Assembly: GCA_036499165.1 (NCBI GenBank)
Contig: DASYEE010000049.1
Location: 1-50,359 of the forward strand
DNA length: 50,359 bases
Direction of reading: 5' to 3'
DNA from: Galbitalea sp036499165
GTDB taxonomy: Bacteria > Actinomycetota > Actinomycetes > Actinomycetales > Microbacteriaceae
The notes beneath the pieces are model-generated. The model did no database searches. It was not told the DNA's origin and worked only from the letters and a program-made list of their open reading frames with translations. Position 1 is the first letter of the stretch. The number at the start of each line of letters is the position of its first letter. This document shows positions 6,908-15,734 of this stretch, in pieces. Position numbers and translations under genes: made by a program.

Positions 6908-8278
6908 GTGGCAACAACGAGTGGCAATGCGCAGGGTAAGCGGCAGCTCAAGCTGGGTGCCGTTCTCATGGGCGTCGGTGGTCCTGGCCAGCACAACACG
7001 TGGCTCAACGAGGAAATCCCGGGCGACGCCAGTGTCGACATCCAGTGGTACATAGCGAGGGCGCGGCAGGCCGAGGCCGCCAAATTCGACCTCGTCTTCA
7101 TCGTCGACAGCCAGTTCATCACGCCGGATTCGCCGAACCATTACTTGAACCGCCTCGAGCCGTTCACCCTTCTCTCGGCCCTCGCGGTCACGACGACTCA
7201 CATCGGCTTGGTCGGCACCGTGACCACTTCGTACAACGAGCCGTTTCACACCGCCCGCCGGTTCGCCTCCCTCGATCTCATCAGCGGCGGTCGCGCGGGC
7301 TGGAACGTCGTCGCGACCGGCGATGGCGGCACGGCAGGTAACTTCGGCCTGGACGAGCACTACGACTACGAGACCCGCTACGGCAGGGCCCTCGAGCACG
7401 TTCGCGTCGCGCAGGGGCTGTGGGACTCCTACGAGGATGACGCGTTCCCTCGCGATAAGGAGGCTGGCGTCTTCTTCGACAGGGAGCGCCAGCACCAGTT
7501 GAACCACCAAGGCCAGTACTTCAAGGTCGTCGGCCCGCTGAACATCCAGCGCTCGAAGCAGGGCCAGCCGGTCATCTTCCAGGCCGGCGACTCGGAGGAG
7601 GGACGCGACCTCGGCGCCGAGATCGGCGAGGGCATCTTCACCCACGCGCCGAACCTGGCCGCGGGCCAGGCCTTCTACGCGGACATCAAGGCACGTGCCG
7701 CTGCCAGGGGCCGCAACCCCGAGCACATCCTGATCACGCCTGGCATCACGCCGATCATCACGGACACCGATGCCGAAGCCCGAGAAATCGAGGATGCGGA
7801 ACACCGCGCCAAGGACTTCGGCAAGACGGTTGCGCAATTCGGCCGCGCCTTCGGCTGGTACGACTTCTCGCAGCACGACCTGGATGAGCCGTTCCCCGAC
7901 CTCGGCAACCTCGGCGACAACAGCTTCCGCACCCAGGCGGATCGCATCAAGTCGACCGCACGCGAGAACAACTTCACGCTCCGCCAGACGGTTGAGCACT
8001 TCAATCCGGTGCACCGCTCGCCATTCGCCGGGACTGCCCTGACGGTCGCGAATGCGATCGAGGAGTGGTTCGAGGGCCGGGCGCTCGATGGCCTCAACGT
8101 GCACGTCTCCGTGCCCAGCGAGTTCGCCCGGTTCACCGACGAGGTGCTGCCGATCCTCCGCCAGCGCGGCGTTGTCCGAAGCGAATACGAGGCAGACACC
8201 CTCCGCGGCAACCTCGGAATCCCGATCCCGGAGAACCGCAACACCGCGGCCCGCCGCGAGTCGCTCGTCTCCGCCTGA
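6908..8278 (+). CDS. NtaA/SnaA/DszA-family flavin-dependent monooxygenase, copy 1
   Basis: A 456-aa LLM monooxygenase of the NtaA/SnaA/DszA type. Landmarks are AEAAKFDLVFIVDSQ near residue 55, RFASLDLISGGRAGWNVVAT near 115 and the YFKVVGPLNIQRSKQGQPVI segment near 200. Family members oxidise nitrilotriacetate, pristinamycin, dibenzothiophene sulfone or dimethyl sulfide with FMNH2 supplied by a reductase. GTG at 6908 has AAAGGA about ten bases upstream. It diverges from metY and is followed by a five-gene importer, so it probably acts on the imported compound. A sulfur-containing substrate is inferred from the neighbours. Confidence 0.87.
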   Translation: MATTSGNAQGKRQLKLGAVLMGVGGPGQHNTWLNEEIPGDASVDIQWYIARARQAEAAKFDLVFIVDSQFITPDSPNHYLNRLEPFTLLSALAVTTTHIGLVGTVTTSYNEPFHTARRFASLDLISGGRAGWNVVATGDGGTAGNFGLDEHYDYETRYGRALEHVRVAQGLWDSYEDDAFPRDKEAGVFFDRERQHQLNHQGQYFKVVGPLNIQRSKQGQPVIFQAGDSEEGRDLGAEIGEGIFTHAPNLAAGQAFYADIKARAAARGRNPEHILITPGITPIITDTDAEAREIEDAEHRAKDFGKTVAQFGRAFGWYDFSQHDLDEPFPDLGNLGDNSFRTQADRIKSTARENNFTLRQTVEHFNPVHRSPFAGTALTVANAIEEWFEGRALDGLNVHVSVPSEFARFTDEVLPILRQRGVVRSEYEADTLRGNLGIPIPENRNTAARRESLVSA

Positions 8279-8353
8279 GTCGCGGGGGTTTCGACAGGCT
8301 CAACCAGCAAACCGGCTCAACCATCCGTCCACAGCACAGGAGAACAGATCACG

Positions 8354-9907
8354 ATGGCACGACTACACCGTCCAAAGACCAGCACCAAGGTGGCGATCGT
8401 CGCCCTGGCGGCCGCCGCGTCCCTGCTGCTCGCTGGCTGCGCAGGCGCTGCGACCGCGGCGACCGGAAAATCGGCCGTGTTGAAGTGGGGCTTCAGCCTG
8501 CCGACTTCGTGGGACCCTGTCACCTCGAGTACGGGCAACGACATCAACACGATCAGTCTCGTCTACGCGTCGCTGACGAAGCTGAACCCCGAGGGTAAGG
8601 CCGAGCCAGGGCTCGCAACCAGCTGGAAATACAACAAGAGCGGTGACGCCGTCACCTTCACGTTGCGGCCTGGGCTCACATTCTCGGATGGCACCGCTCT
8701 CGATGCGAATGCCGTGAAGGAGAGCCTCCTTCGCGGGCAGACGCAGACCAACTCGCTCCTGAAAGACCAGCTCTCGACCATCAAGTCGATCGCGGTCGTC
8801 GACAAGACGCACGTCACCCTGAACCTGGTGCAGCCCGACTACCAGGTGCCCAACCTTCTCGCGGGCAAGACCGGTGCGATCGTCAGCCCGAAGGCTTTCG
8901 CGACGAGCAAGTCGACAGCGGGCATCCCGACGAACCCGGATGGCGCCGGGCCGTTCAAGTTCAAGAGCTTCGTGCCAGAGTCGAACGCGGTCCTCGTCAA
9001 GAACGACAACTACTGGGACGCGAAGGACGTCCACATCGACGAGCTCGATCTGAGCGTCGCGCCGGATCCGTCGACCGTGATCGCGGCCGTGCAGACGGGG
9101 TCACTCGACGTCGCATCCCTGCCCGCCACCGAGATCGCAGCCGCGAAGGCCGCAGGCCTCAAGGTGGATGTCGTCAACAGTCTCACCGTCAGCCAGGTCG
9201 ACGTGAACAGCACGCTCGCACCCCTGACGAACGCCAAGGTGGTCGAGGCCCTCAAGTACGCGGTGGACCGTGAGCAATTGCTGAAGGTCGCTAATGCGGG
9301 AGTCGGCTCCGTGACCTACCAGCCGTTCCCGAAGGGCTACATCGCGTACAACCCGTCGCTTGATACCGAGTACGCGTACGACCCGACGAAGGCCAGGGCT
9401 CTCCTCGCCGCCGCCGGGATCAAGCCGGGCACGCTCACGATCACGATCACGGCGCAGGCATATTCGCAGGCAACGGCCGAGCTGGTGCAGTCGCAGCTGA
9501 AGAAGGTCGGCGTCGATGCGAAGATCGCGCTGGTTCCGGTCGGTTCCTCGACCTGGCAGCAGTCGGTCTACCTCGCGCGCACCGCACAGTTCGCGCTCGA
9601 CGGCACGGTCGGCCGCGAATCGCCGGTGCAGAACCTCGGCGTCGTCTACGGACCAACGGGTCTCATGAACACGAGCCGGAGCGCCAGCCCTGACTTCCTG
9701 GCCGCGCTCGACAAGGTGCGCGAGACGCCCCTCGATTCGCCCGACTATGCGTCAGTGCTTCAGAGCGCGGTCAAGCTCGGCGTGCTGCAGGCATCCAGCT
9801 TCTCGCTCTACTCGACGCCGCGCATCGACGTGCGAAGCCCCAAGGTCTCGGCACTGCCGCACTACCTGTCGCAGTTCCGCTGGGAGGGCGTGACGGTCAA
9901 GCAGTAG
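8354..9907 (+). CDS. Solute-binding lipoprotein, peptide/nickel (family 5) ABC importer
   Basis: A 517-aa extracellular binding protein. Signal peptide with lipobox LLLAGC (Cys29), then the family 5 hallmarks LKWGFSLPTSWDPVTSSTGND and LTKLNPEGKAEPGLATSWKY. ATG at 8354 has an AGGAG site 11 bases upstream. It is first in an operon with two permeases and two ATPases. Family 5 proteins bind peptides, nickel, glutathione or sugars; next to flavin monooxygenases and metY an organosulfur ligand is plausible but not shown. Confidence 0.92.
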   Translation: MARLHRPKTSTKVAIVALAAAASLLLAGCAGAATAATGKSAVLKWGFSLPTSWDPVTSSTGNDINTISLVYASLTKLNPEGKAEPGLATSWKYNKSGDAVTFTLRPGLTFSDGTALDANAVKESLLRGQTQTNSLLKDQLSTIKSIAVVDKTHVTLNLVQPDYQVPNLLAGKTGAIVSPKAFATSKSTAGIPTNPDGAGPFKFKSFVPESNAVLVKNDNYWDAKDVHIDELDLSVAPDPSTVIAAVQTGSLDVASLPATEIAAAKAAGLKVDVVNSLTVSQVDVNSTLAPLTNAKVVEALKYAVDREQLLKVANAGVGSVTYQPFPKGYIAYNPSLDTEYAYDPTKARALLAAAGIKPGTLTITITAQAYSQATAELVQSQLKKVGVDAKIALVPVGSSTWQQSVYLARTAQFALDGTVGRESPVQNLGVVYGPTGLMNTSRSASPDFLAALDKVRETPLDSPDYASVLQSAVKLGVLQASSFSLYSTPRIDVRSPKVSALPHYLSQFRWEGVTVKQ

Positions 9908-9964
9908 GCCAGCCCGCCACCAGCACCGCAATACCAGCACACGAGAGCGCGAAGGAGACACGAC

Positions 9965-10984
9965 ATGACGGCACTGGCCCGCCCCGTGGCACTTCCTTCG
10001 CGCTCTCGAGTGCGTGTCAGCCGCACGCTGCGCGGGATCGCGCTCTGGGTCATCCGGACGATCGCCATCGTGGTGCCCGTCTTTCTCTTCGCGACGTTCG
10101 TGACCTACCTGCTCGGCGCCGCGAGCGGGCTGAGCCCCGCCGGCCTGAAGCTGGGGGATGCCGCAACGACGGCCGACGTCGCCCGCGTCAACGCACAGCT
10201 CGGCCTCGACCAGCCGCTGATCGTCCGGTACGGAACCTGGCTCGGCCAGATCCTGCACGGGAATCTCGGGACATCCTGGTTCAATGACCTCCCGGTCGCG
10301 CCGCAACTCTTCGAGCGACTCGGCATCAGCGTCTCGATCGCCGGCTACGCGCTCATCATCGGCGTCGTCTTCGGCTTCGCCCTCGGGCTTCTCGCCGCCG
10401 TGCGACGCGGCACCTGGGTCGACCGGGTGATCACCGCCTTCGCGACTCTCATCTCGACGCTGCCGCCGTTCGTCGTCGCCATCGTGCTGATCATCGTCTT
10501 CTGCATCACCCTTCGCTGGCTGCCATCGGGCGGGTACGTGTCGCCGACCGTGAACGTCGGTGAGTGGCTGACGCTCATCACTCTGCCGGCGATCGCGCTC
10601 AGCCTCGACACGGTGGCCGACCTCGCGCGCCAGCTTCGTACCGGACTCGTTGCCGCATACGACGACCACTACGTCACAGGCGCGATCGTGCGCGGCTTCT
10701 CCCGCCGCCGCGTGCTGTTCGTGCACGTGCTGCGCAATGGCGCAGGCCCAGCACTTTCTGTACTCGGTCTGCGTGCGCCAGCCCTCATCGGCGGCGCGGT
10801 CGTCACCGAGAGCATCTTCGGTATGGAGGGCTTCGGTCGGTTCGGAAGCGAGTCTGCGCTTCGCGGCGACGTGCCGGTCGTGCAGGGAGTCCTCGTCGTG
10901 GCGATCGTGCTCGTGCTCGTGTTCAACCTCGTGGTCAACGCGCTGCTCGCGCGGCTGCTGCCCGCGTCGAGGAGGGGGATCTAA
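9965..10984 (+). CDS. ABC importer permease, DppB type
   Basis: A 339-aa inner-membrane permease of a peptide/nickel-type importer. A long first helix (WVIRTIAIVVPVFLFATFVTYLLG) and further helices at about 120-140, 160-185 and 300-325 are visible, with the coupling-loop region DLARQLRTGLVAAYDDHYV and GGAVVTESIFGMEGFGRF typical of DppB/OppB. ATG at 9965 follows AAGGAG. It pairs with the permease starting two bases after its stop. Confidence 0.92.
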   Translation: MTALARPVALPSRSRVRVSRTLRGIALWVIRTIAIVVPVFLFATFVTYLLGAASGLSPAGLKLGDAATTADVARVNAQLGLDQPLIVRYGTWLGQILHGNLGTSWFNDLPVAPQLFERLGISVSIAGYALIIGVVFGFALGLLAAVRRGTWVDRVITAFATLISTLPPFVVAIVLIIVFCITLRWLPSGGYVSPTVNVGEWLTLITLPAIALSLDTVADLARQLRTGLVAAYDDHYVTGAIVRGFSRRRVLFVHVLRNGAGPALSVLGLRAPALIGGAVVTESIFGMEGFGRFGSESALRGDVPVVQGVLVVAIVLVLVFNLVVNALLARLLPASRRGI

Positions 10985-10985
10985 C

Positions 10986-11882
10986 GTGTTCCGTCGCGCG
11001 ATCCGCTCGCCGCTTGGGGCGACATCCGCTGCGATCATCGCTGTCGTCGTCGTGCTGTCGGTGCTCGGCCCGCTCATCGCGCCGTACGACCCGCTCGCGC
11101 AGGATGCCGCGCATATCCTCGCCTCCCCGTCGGCGGCGCACTGGCTCGGCACCGACTACGTTGGCCGCGACGTGCTCAGCCGGCTGCTGGACGGTTCACC
11201 GCTTTCGCTGCTCTCCGCCGCCGAGGCGGTCGGCATCGCGTTCGCGCTCGGTGTCACCCCGGGGCTCTTGTCCGTCTACCTCGGCCGGGTGTTCGAGTGG
11301 ATCTCGCTCCGCGTCATCGACGCTCTCATCACGCTGCCGTTCCTGGTCTTCGCCATTGCGATGACGGCCCTCCTTGGCAACGGCCTCCAGCAGGCGATGT
11401 TCGCGGTCGGCATCCTGATCGCACCGGCGTTCTACCGCGTGACGCGCGCCGCGGCGCTCTCGGCGGCGGGGTCGCAGTACGTCGAGGCCGCCCGGCTGGC
11501 CGGCGCCTCGCCGCTGTGGGTCCTTCGCACGCACCTCTGGGGCAAGGTGGCGCCGTCCGTCGCCGTCACCACGGCCAACTCGATGGCCGCCGGGCTCGTC
11601 ATCGTCTCGTCGCTGACGTTCCTCGGGATCGGCGTGCAGCCGCCCGCCCCGACCTGGGGCGGGATCCTGGCCGACGATCTCGGCTACCTGTTCCAGCAGC
11701 CGTTCGGGCCGCTGTATCCGACGATCATCATCATGGTCATCGTCGGCGCATTGAACGGGTTCGCCGACGCGCTGCGGGACACGTCCGGCATTACCGGCCA
11801 CGTCCGCCTCCTTGGCCGGCGTCGCTCCCGTCCGCGCCGCAGTGCGGCCATCAACCCGGCCCTGGAGGTCACCAATGGCTGA
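10986..11882 (+). CDS. ABC importer permease, DppC type
   Basis: A 298-aa partner permease. GTG at 10986 is two bases past the previous stop, and the protein then begins FRRAIRSPLGATSA followed by a first helix. LAPYDPLAQD-like (IAPYDPLAQD), GTDYVGRDVLSRLLDG and the EAA-type loop EAARLAGASPLWVLRTHLW are diagnostic of DppC/OppC. The frame is open further upstream inside dppB, but that extension is rejected because it overlaps a well-supported gene. The stop overlaps the start of the ATPase gene. Confidence 0.92.
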   Translation: MFRRAIRSPLGATSAAIIAVVVVLSVLGPLIAPYDPLAQDAAHILASPSAAHWLGTDYVGRDVLSRLLDGSPLSLLSAAEAVGIAFALGVTPGLLSVYLGRVFEWISLRVIDALITLPFLVFAIAMTALLGNGLQQAMFAVGILIAPAFYRVTRAAALSAAGSQYVEAARLAGASPLWVLRTHLWGKVAPSVAVTTANSMAAGLVIVSSLTFLGIGVQPPAPTWGGILADDLGYLFQQPFGPLYPTIIIMVIVGALNGFADALRDTSGITGHVRLLGRRRSRPRRSAAINPALEVTNG

Positions 11883-12705
11883 ACCGCACGCATCCGGCGC
11901 CCTTGTCGTCGCCCGCGACCTGACCATCAGCGGGCCGGAAGGCGATCTCGTTCACGGCATCTCCTTTGCGCTTGAACGTGGCGGCGCTCTCGGCATCGTG
12001 GGGGAGTCCGGCAGCGGCAAGTCGCTGACCTGCCGCTCGCTGCTCGGCATCCTGCCGCCCGGTGTCGCGGTGACGGGTGGCTCGATCGAGCTCGACGAGC
12101 GAGACGTCACGAACCTCAGCTATCGCGATTGGCAGGGCATTCGCGGTACCGAGATCGGCGCGGTGTTCCAGGACCCGGGCTCATACCTGAACCCGGGCAT
12201 CCCGGTCGGCAAACAGCTCACCGAGGTGCTGCGGGTCAAGCTCGGGATGTCGCGTCGCGAGGTATCGGCGAAGGCGATCGAGTCGCTCGGGGCGCTCGGC
12301 CTCCGCGCCCCGGAGATCGTCAGCCTGCAGTACCCGCACGAACTTTCGGGCGGGATGCTGCAGCGCGTGCTCATCGCGATTGCGCTCGCGGAGAGCCCCC
12401 GGGTCCTCATCGCGGACGAGCCGACGACCGCCCTCGACGTCACGGTGCAGGCCGAGGTGCTCGATGTCCTGGCCGATCTCCGCGAGCGACTTGACCTCGC
12501 GGTGATCCTGGTCTCGCACGACCTCGCGGTTGTAGCCCAGGTCTGCACCGAGATCGTCGTCCTCAAAGACGGCATGATCGTCGAGGCCGGCCCGACCGCG
12601 CGAGTGCTGGGCGACCCGCAGCACGAATACACCAGGCTGTTGGTCGACAACCATGCTCGGTATGGCATCGAGCGTTACCTCTCCCCGGAGCTTGCGGATG
12701 CCTGA
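11875..12705 (+). CDS. ABC importer ATP-binding protein, DppD type
   Basis: A 276-aa ATPase. Walker A GESGSGKS near residue 44, Q-loop VFQDPGSYLNPG, signature LSGGMLQRVLIAIAL and Walker B VLIADEPTTALD are all complete, as is the H-loop SHDLAVV. ATG at 11875 overlaps the permease stop by eight bases. It powers the importer together with the next ATPase. It is slightly shorter than typical DppD (about 330 aa) and lacks the usual long C-terminal oligopeptide extension. Confidence 0.92.
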   Translation: MAEPHASGALVVARDLTISGPEGDLVHGISFALERGGALGIVGESGSGKSLTCRSLLGILPPGVAVTGGSIELDERDVTNLSYRDWQGIRGTEIGAVFQDPGSYLNPGIPVGKQLTEVLRVKLGMSRREVSAKAIESLGALGLRAPEIVSLQYPHELSGGMLQRVLIAIALAESPRVLIADEPTTALDVTVQAEVLDVLADLRERLDLAVILVSHDLAVVAQVCTEIVVLKDGMIVEAGPTARVLGDPQHEYTRLLVDNHARYGIERYLSPELADA

Positions 12706-13594
12706 GGCGGTGCGTTCTGGCACAGCGCTGCTCGAGGTGCGCGACCTCCGTGTCTCGCTGGGTCGCGCGCGGCGTAAGACCGAGATCCTCCACGGAGTCG
12801 ACCTGGATGTCGCGGCGGGCGAGATCGTCGGCCTGATCGGCGAGACCGGCTCGGGCAAAACGACGCTCGCACGAAGCATCCTGGGGCTCGGAGTTCGCGG
12901 TTCGGGCGCGCTCGCGACCGGCCGCATCACCGTCGACGGCACGGATGTGACCAGCCTGTCTCCGGCACGACTGCGCGCATTCCGGCGCGGGGGCACCGTG
13001 CAGTACGTCTTCCAGGACCCGCTGCGCAGCCTCGATCCCGACCTGACCATCGCCGCATCGGTCGCGGAGGGACTTCGGGTGCGCGGAGGACTCGATCGCG
13101 CAGAAATTCGTGAGCGCGTCGCGGAGTCGCTCGACCTCGTCGGGGTTGCCCCCGCTCTCGCCTCCCGCAGGCCCGCGGAGCTCTCCGGCGGCCAACGCCA
13201 GCGAGTCGCCATCGCCAGGGCGATGGTACTCGAACCGAGGCTGCTGATCTGCGACGAGCCGGTCAGCGCGCTCGACGCTGCCAGCCGCATCCAGATGCTC
13301 GACCTCATCCTGCGCTTGCGCGACACTCGTGGCATCGGCGTCCTCTTCATCTCGCACGATCTCGGGTCGGTCGCGGGCATTACCGACCGGGTGAGCGTTC
13401 TCTACCGGGGCGACCTGGTCGAGCAGGCGTCGACGGTCGAGTTGCTGGCCCATCAGCAGCATCCGTACACGAGGCTGCTGATCGGTTCTGCACCAACGCT
13501 CACCAGTGGCGCGGCCGACCGCGTCCGACGCAGCGAACTGCGTGCGGAGCTGGCTGCGCTCGAAGCCGCAGCGCTCGAATCCGCTGCTCGCTGA
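12698..13594 (+). CDS. ABC importer ATP-binding protein, DppF type
   Basis: A 298-aa second ATPase of the importer. Walker A GETGSGKTT, Q-loop VFQDPLRSLDPD, signature LSGGQRQRVAIARAM, Walker B LLICDEPVSALD and the C-terminal HPYTRLLIGSAPTL, typical of oligopeptide ATPases, are present. ATG at 12698 overlaps the previous stop by eight bases and has CGGAG upstream. This is the last gene of the five-gene importer operon; a 280-bp non-coding gap follows. Confidence 0.92.
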   Translation: MPEAVRSGTALLEVRDLRVSLGRARRKTEILHGVDLDVAAGEIVGLIGETGSGKTTLARSILGLGVRGSGALATGRITVDGTDVTSLSPARLRAFRRGGTVQYVFQDPLRSLDPDLTIAASVAEGLRVRGGLDRAEIRERVAESLDLVGVAPALASRRPAELSGGQRQRVAIARAMVLEPRLLICDEPVSALDAASRIQMLDLILRLRDTRGIGVLFISHDLGSVAGITDRVSVLYRGDLVEQASTVELLAHQQHPYTRLLIGSAPTLTSGAADRVRRSELRAELAALEAAALESAAR

Positions 13595-13874
13595 CGGGCG
13601 TCCTCAAGCGATTCACTGCGTCTCGCGAGCCTTCGGCCACGAAAACCTCCGCCGCCGGTCACGATTGCGCACAAAATCGGTGAAAAATGGCGCCCGGGCG
13701 CTAAGGTGAGGAATTCCGGAAACGCTTGGGGTTGCCCCCTGCCGTTCTGTGGCCACGCTCGAGTCGTCACGCGCAGGAAACGCGTGATGGCTATCCTGAG
13801 GCTCAGTAGGCGAACCCTCAGTTCCTTGCACCGGAACCGGCTGCCCCTCACCAGAAGAGAAATGGAAACAGTCA
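13595..13874 (+). promoter_or_regulatory. Non-coding gap with dyads, control region of the amino acid importer
   Basis: No convincing gene is visible here. It contains a 12-base palindrome GCGCCCGGGCGC (13690-13701), an inverted repeat TCACGCG/CGCGTGA (13767-13773 and 13781-13787, seven-base gap) and TATCCT (13792-13797), a possible -10 box. The inverted repeat just upstream of the -10 candidate looks like an operator for the importer at 13875. An AGAAGAGAAATGG sequence before the gene includes the ribosome binding site. Confidence 0.4.
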
Positions 13875-14762
13875 ATGCGCATTAGATACGGGATTCCCGT
13901 CATAGCGATCGCAGCAGCGCTCATGCTCAGCGGTTGCGTCGACAACTCCACGCCATCCACCCCCAAGGTCTCCACCAAGGGCACATCGGTCGACAAAGCC
14001 GCCGCGGCTCTCCTGCCTGCGAGCATCAAGTCGTCGAAGGTCATCGAGGTTGGCGTCGACGCGACGTACCCGCCGGATGAGTTCAAGGATGCGAGCGGCA
14101 ACGCTGTCGGCTGGGACATCGACCTGTTCGACGCTGCTGCGGCAAAGCTCGGCGTCAAGGCCAAGTATGAGATCGCGGGGTTCGACACCATCATCCCGTC
14201 CATCACCGGAGGCAAGTACGACGCGGGTGTTTCGTCGTTCACTGACAACACCGACCGCGAGAAGACCGTCGACTTCGTCAACTACTACACGGCTGGTATC
14301 GAGTGGGCTTCGGCAGCGGGCAAGACCGTCGACCCGGACAACGCGTGTGGCCTGAAGGTCGCGGTAGAGACCGGAACGGTCGAGGAGACCGATGACGTGC
14401 CAGGCAAGTCCGCCGCGTGCACGAAAGCAGGTAAAAAGCCGATCCAGATCCTGAAGTTCGATGGGCAGGACCAGGCGACCAACGCGGTCGTCCTCGGCCA
14501 GGCCGATGCGATGAGCGCGGACAGCCCGATCACCGATTACGCGATCAAACAGTCGGACGGCAAGCTCCAGGCCGCTGGCACAAGCTTCGAGGTCGCACCG
14601 TACGGCATCGCAGTGAACAAGGGTTCATCGCTGGGGAAGGCGCTGCAGAAGGCTTTCTCGGACATCCTTGCGGATGGCACCTACACGAAGATCCTGAAGA
14701 AGTGGGGCGTCGAGGATGGCGCGCTGACCGCGATCACGATCAACGCTGCAGGTAACAGCTAA
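13875..14762 (+). CDS. Polar amino acid ABC importer binding lipoprotein (family 3)
   Basis: A 295-aa binding protein with signal peptide and lipobox LMLSGC (Cys21). The mature part begins KVIEVGVDATYPPDEFKDASG and contains GWDIDLFDAAAAKLGVK, the classic family 3 start, and ends with ILADGTYTKILKKWGV. Such proteins bind polar amino acids or close analogues. It heads a three-gene operon with permease and ATPase. Cystine or a related sulfur amino acid would suit the neighbourhood, but the ligand cannot be read from sequence. Confidence 0.92.
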   Translation: MRIRYGIPVIAIAAALMLSGCVDNSTPSTPKVSTKGTSVDKAAAALLPASIKSSKVIEVGVDATYPPDEFKDASGNAVGWDIDLFDAAAAKLGVKAKYEIAGFDTIIPSITGGKYDAGVSSFTDNTDREKTVDFVNYYTAGIEWASAAGKTVDPDNACGLKVAVETGTVEETDDVPGKSAACTKAGKKPIQILKFDGQDQATNAVVLGQADAMSADSPITDYAIKQSDGKLQAAGTSFEVAPYGIAVNKGSSLGKALQKAFSDILADGTYTKILKKWGVEDGALTAITINAAGNS

Positions 14763-14765
14763 GCA

Positions 14766-15734
14766 ATGGCCTCTTTCGGAGGAGACGCTCCGGCGACGGG
14801 ATCCATCCCGTCGCCGGACGGCGTCACATCGGCACCCGTAATCAAGGCGGTGCGACTGCGTCACCCATGGCGCAATCTCATCGCCATCGTCATTCTGGTT
14901 TACGCGGCGGCATTCGTCTGGGATGCAGCGAACCGCAAGGCGTTCCAGTGGGATGTCTACATCAAGTACCTCTTCGACCAGCGCATCTCGCAGGCGGCTC
15001 TCGTCACGATCGAATTGACAGTGCTGTCAATGGTGATCGCTGCGATCATCGCGCTGCTCCTCGCCGTGATGCGGCTCTCGACCAACCCGGTGCTGCGCGG
15101 GGTCGCGTGGTTCTATGTCTGGTTCTTCCGTGGCACTCCCGTCTACGTTCAGCTCGTGTTCTGGGGGCTGCTGTCGACGATCTATCCGCTGATTCCGTTC
15201 GGCCTCCCCTTCCTCCCGCCGGTTTTCACCCTCGACGCGCATAACGGGCTAAGCTTCTTCGCGCTCGCCGTCATTGGCCTCGCGCTGAACGAGGCCGCAT
15301 ACCTCGCCGAGATCGTGCGGGCGGGCATTCTGTCCGTCGATGGCGGACAGGAAGAGGCTGCAACGGCACTCGGGATGACCTGGGTGCAATCGATGTGGCG
15401 GGTCGTGATTCCGCAGTCGATGCGCGTGATCATCCCGCCGACCGGCAATGAGTTCATTTCGATGCTGAAGACGACGTCGCTCGTGACGGCGGTTCCCTTC
15501 AGCCTCGACCTGTATTCGCGGTCGCGCGACATCGGAATCCCGCTGTTCGATCCGTTGCCGCTGCTGCTCGATGCATCCACCTGGTACCTCGGCATCACCT
15601 CGATCCTGATGGTCGGCCAGTACTTCCTCGAGCGGCGTTTCGCACGCGGCATCGGGGCGGCGCGACCGACGAAGAAGGCTCGCGGCAAGGTCGTCGGTGT
15701 CACGACATACGAGATCACGGGAGAGGACAACTGA
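14766..15734 (+). CDS. Polar amino acid ABC importer permease
   Basis: A 322-aa permease of the His/Glu/Gln/Arg/opine family. It has an about 40-residue cytoplasmic N-terminus, then helices, WFFRGTPVYVQLVFWG, and the coupling loop EIVRAGILSVDGGQEEAATALGM. ATG at 14766 is three bases after the binding-protein stop. Its stop TGA overlaps the ATPase start (ATGA type), so the operon is tightly coupled. One permease suggests a homodimeric channel. Confidence 0.92.
   Translation: MASFGGDAPATGSIPSPDGVTSAPVIKAVRLRHPWRNLIAIVILVYAAAFVWDAANRKAFQWDVYIKYLFDQRISQAALVTIELTVLSMVIAAIIALLLAVMRLSTNPVLRGVAWFYVWFFRGTPVYVQLVFWGLLSTIYPLIPFGLPFLPPVFTLDAHNGLSFFALAVIGLALNEAAYLAEIVRAGILSVDGGQEEAATALGMTWVQSMWRVVIPQSMRVIIPPTGNEFISMLKTTSLVTAVPFSLDLYSRSRDIGIPLFDPLPLLLDASTWYLGITSILMVGQYFLERRFARGIGAARPTKKARGKVVGVTTYEITGEDN

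Noticed and set aside
6782..8104. Long minus-strand ORF (440 aa) opposite the flavin monooxygenase
   Set aside because: Arg/Val/Glu-rich translation with no recognisable motif, in a frame mirrored by GC-rich codons of a well-supported gene. Similar antisense ORFs at 9752-11152, 12181-13380, 19458-20789 and 29406-31046 were dropped for the same reason.
10650..10985. Upstream extension of the second permease frame
   Set aside because: It lies wholly inside the first permease gene; GTG at 10986 gives the expected DppC N-terminus.
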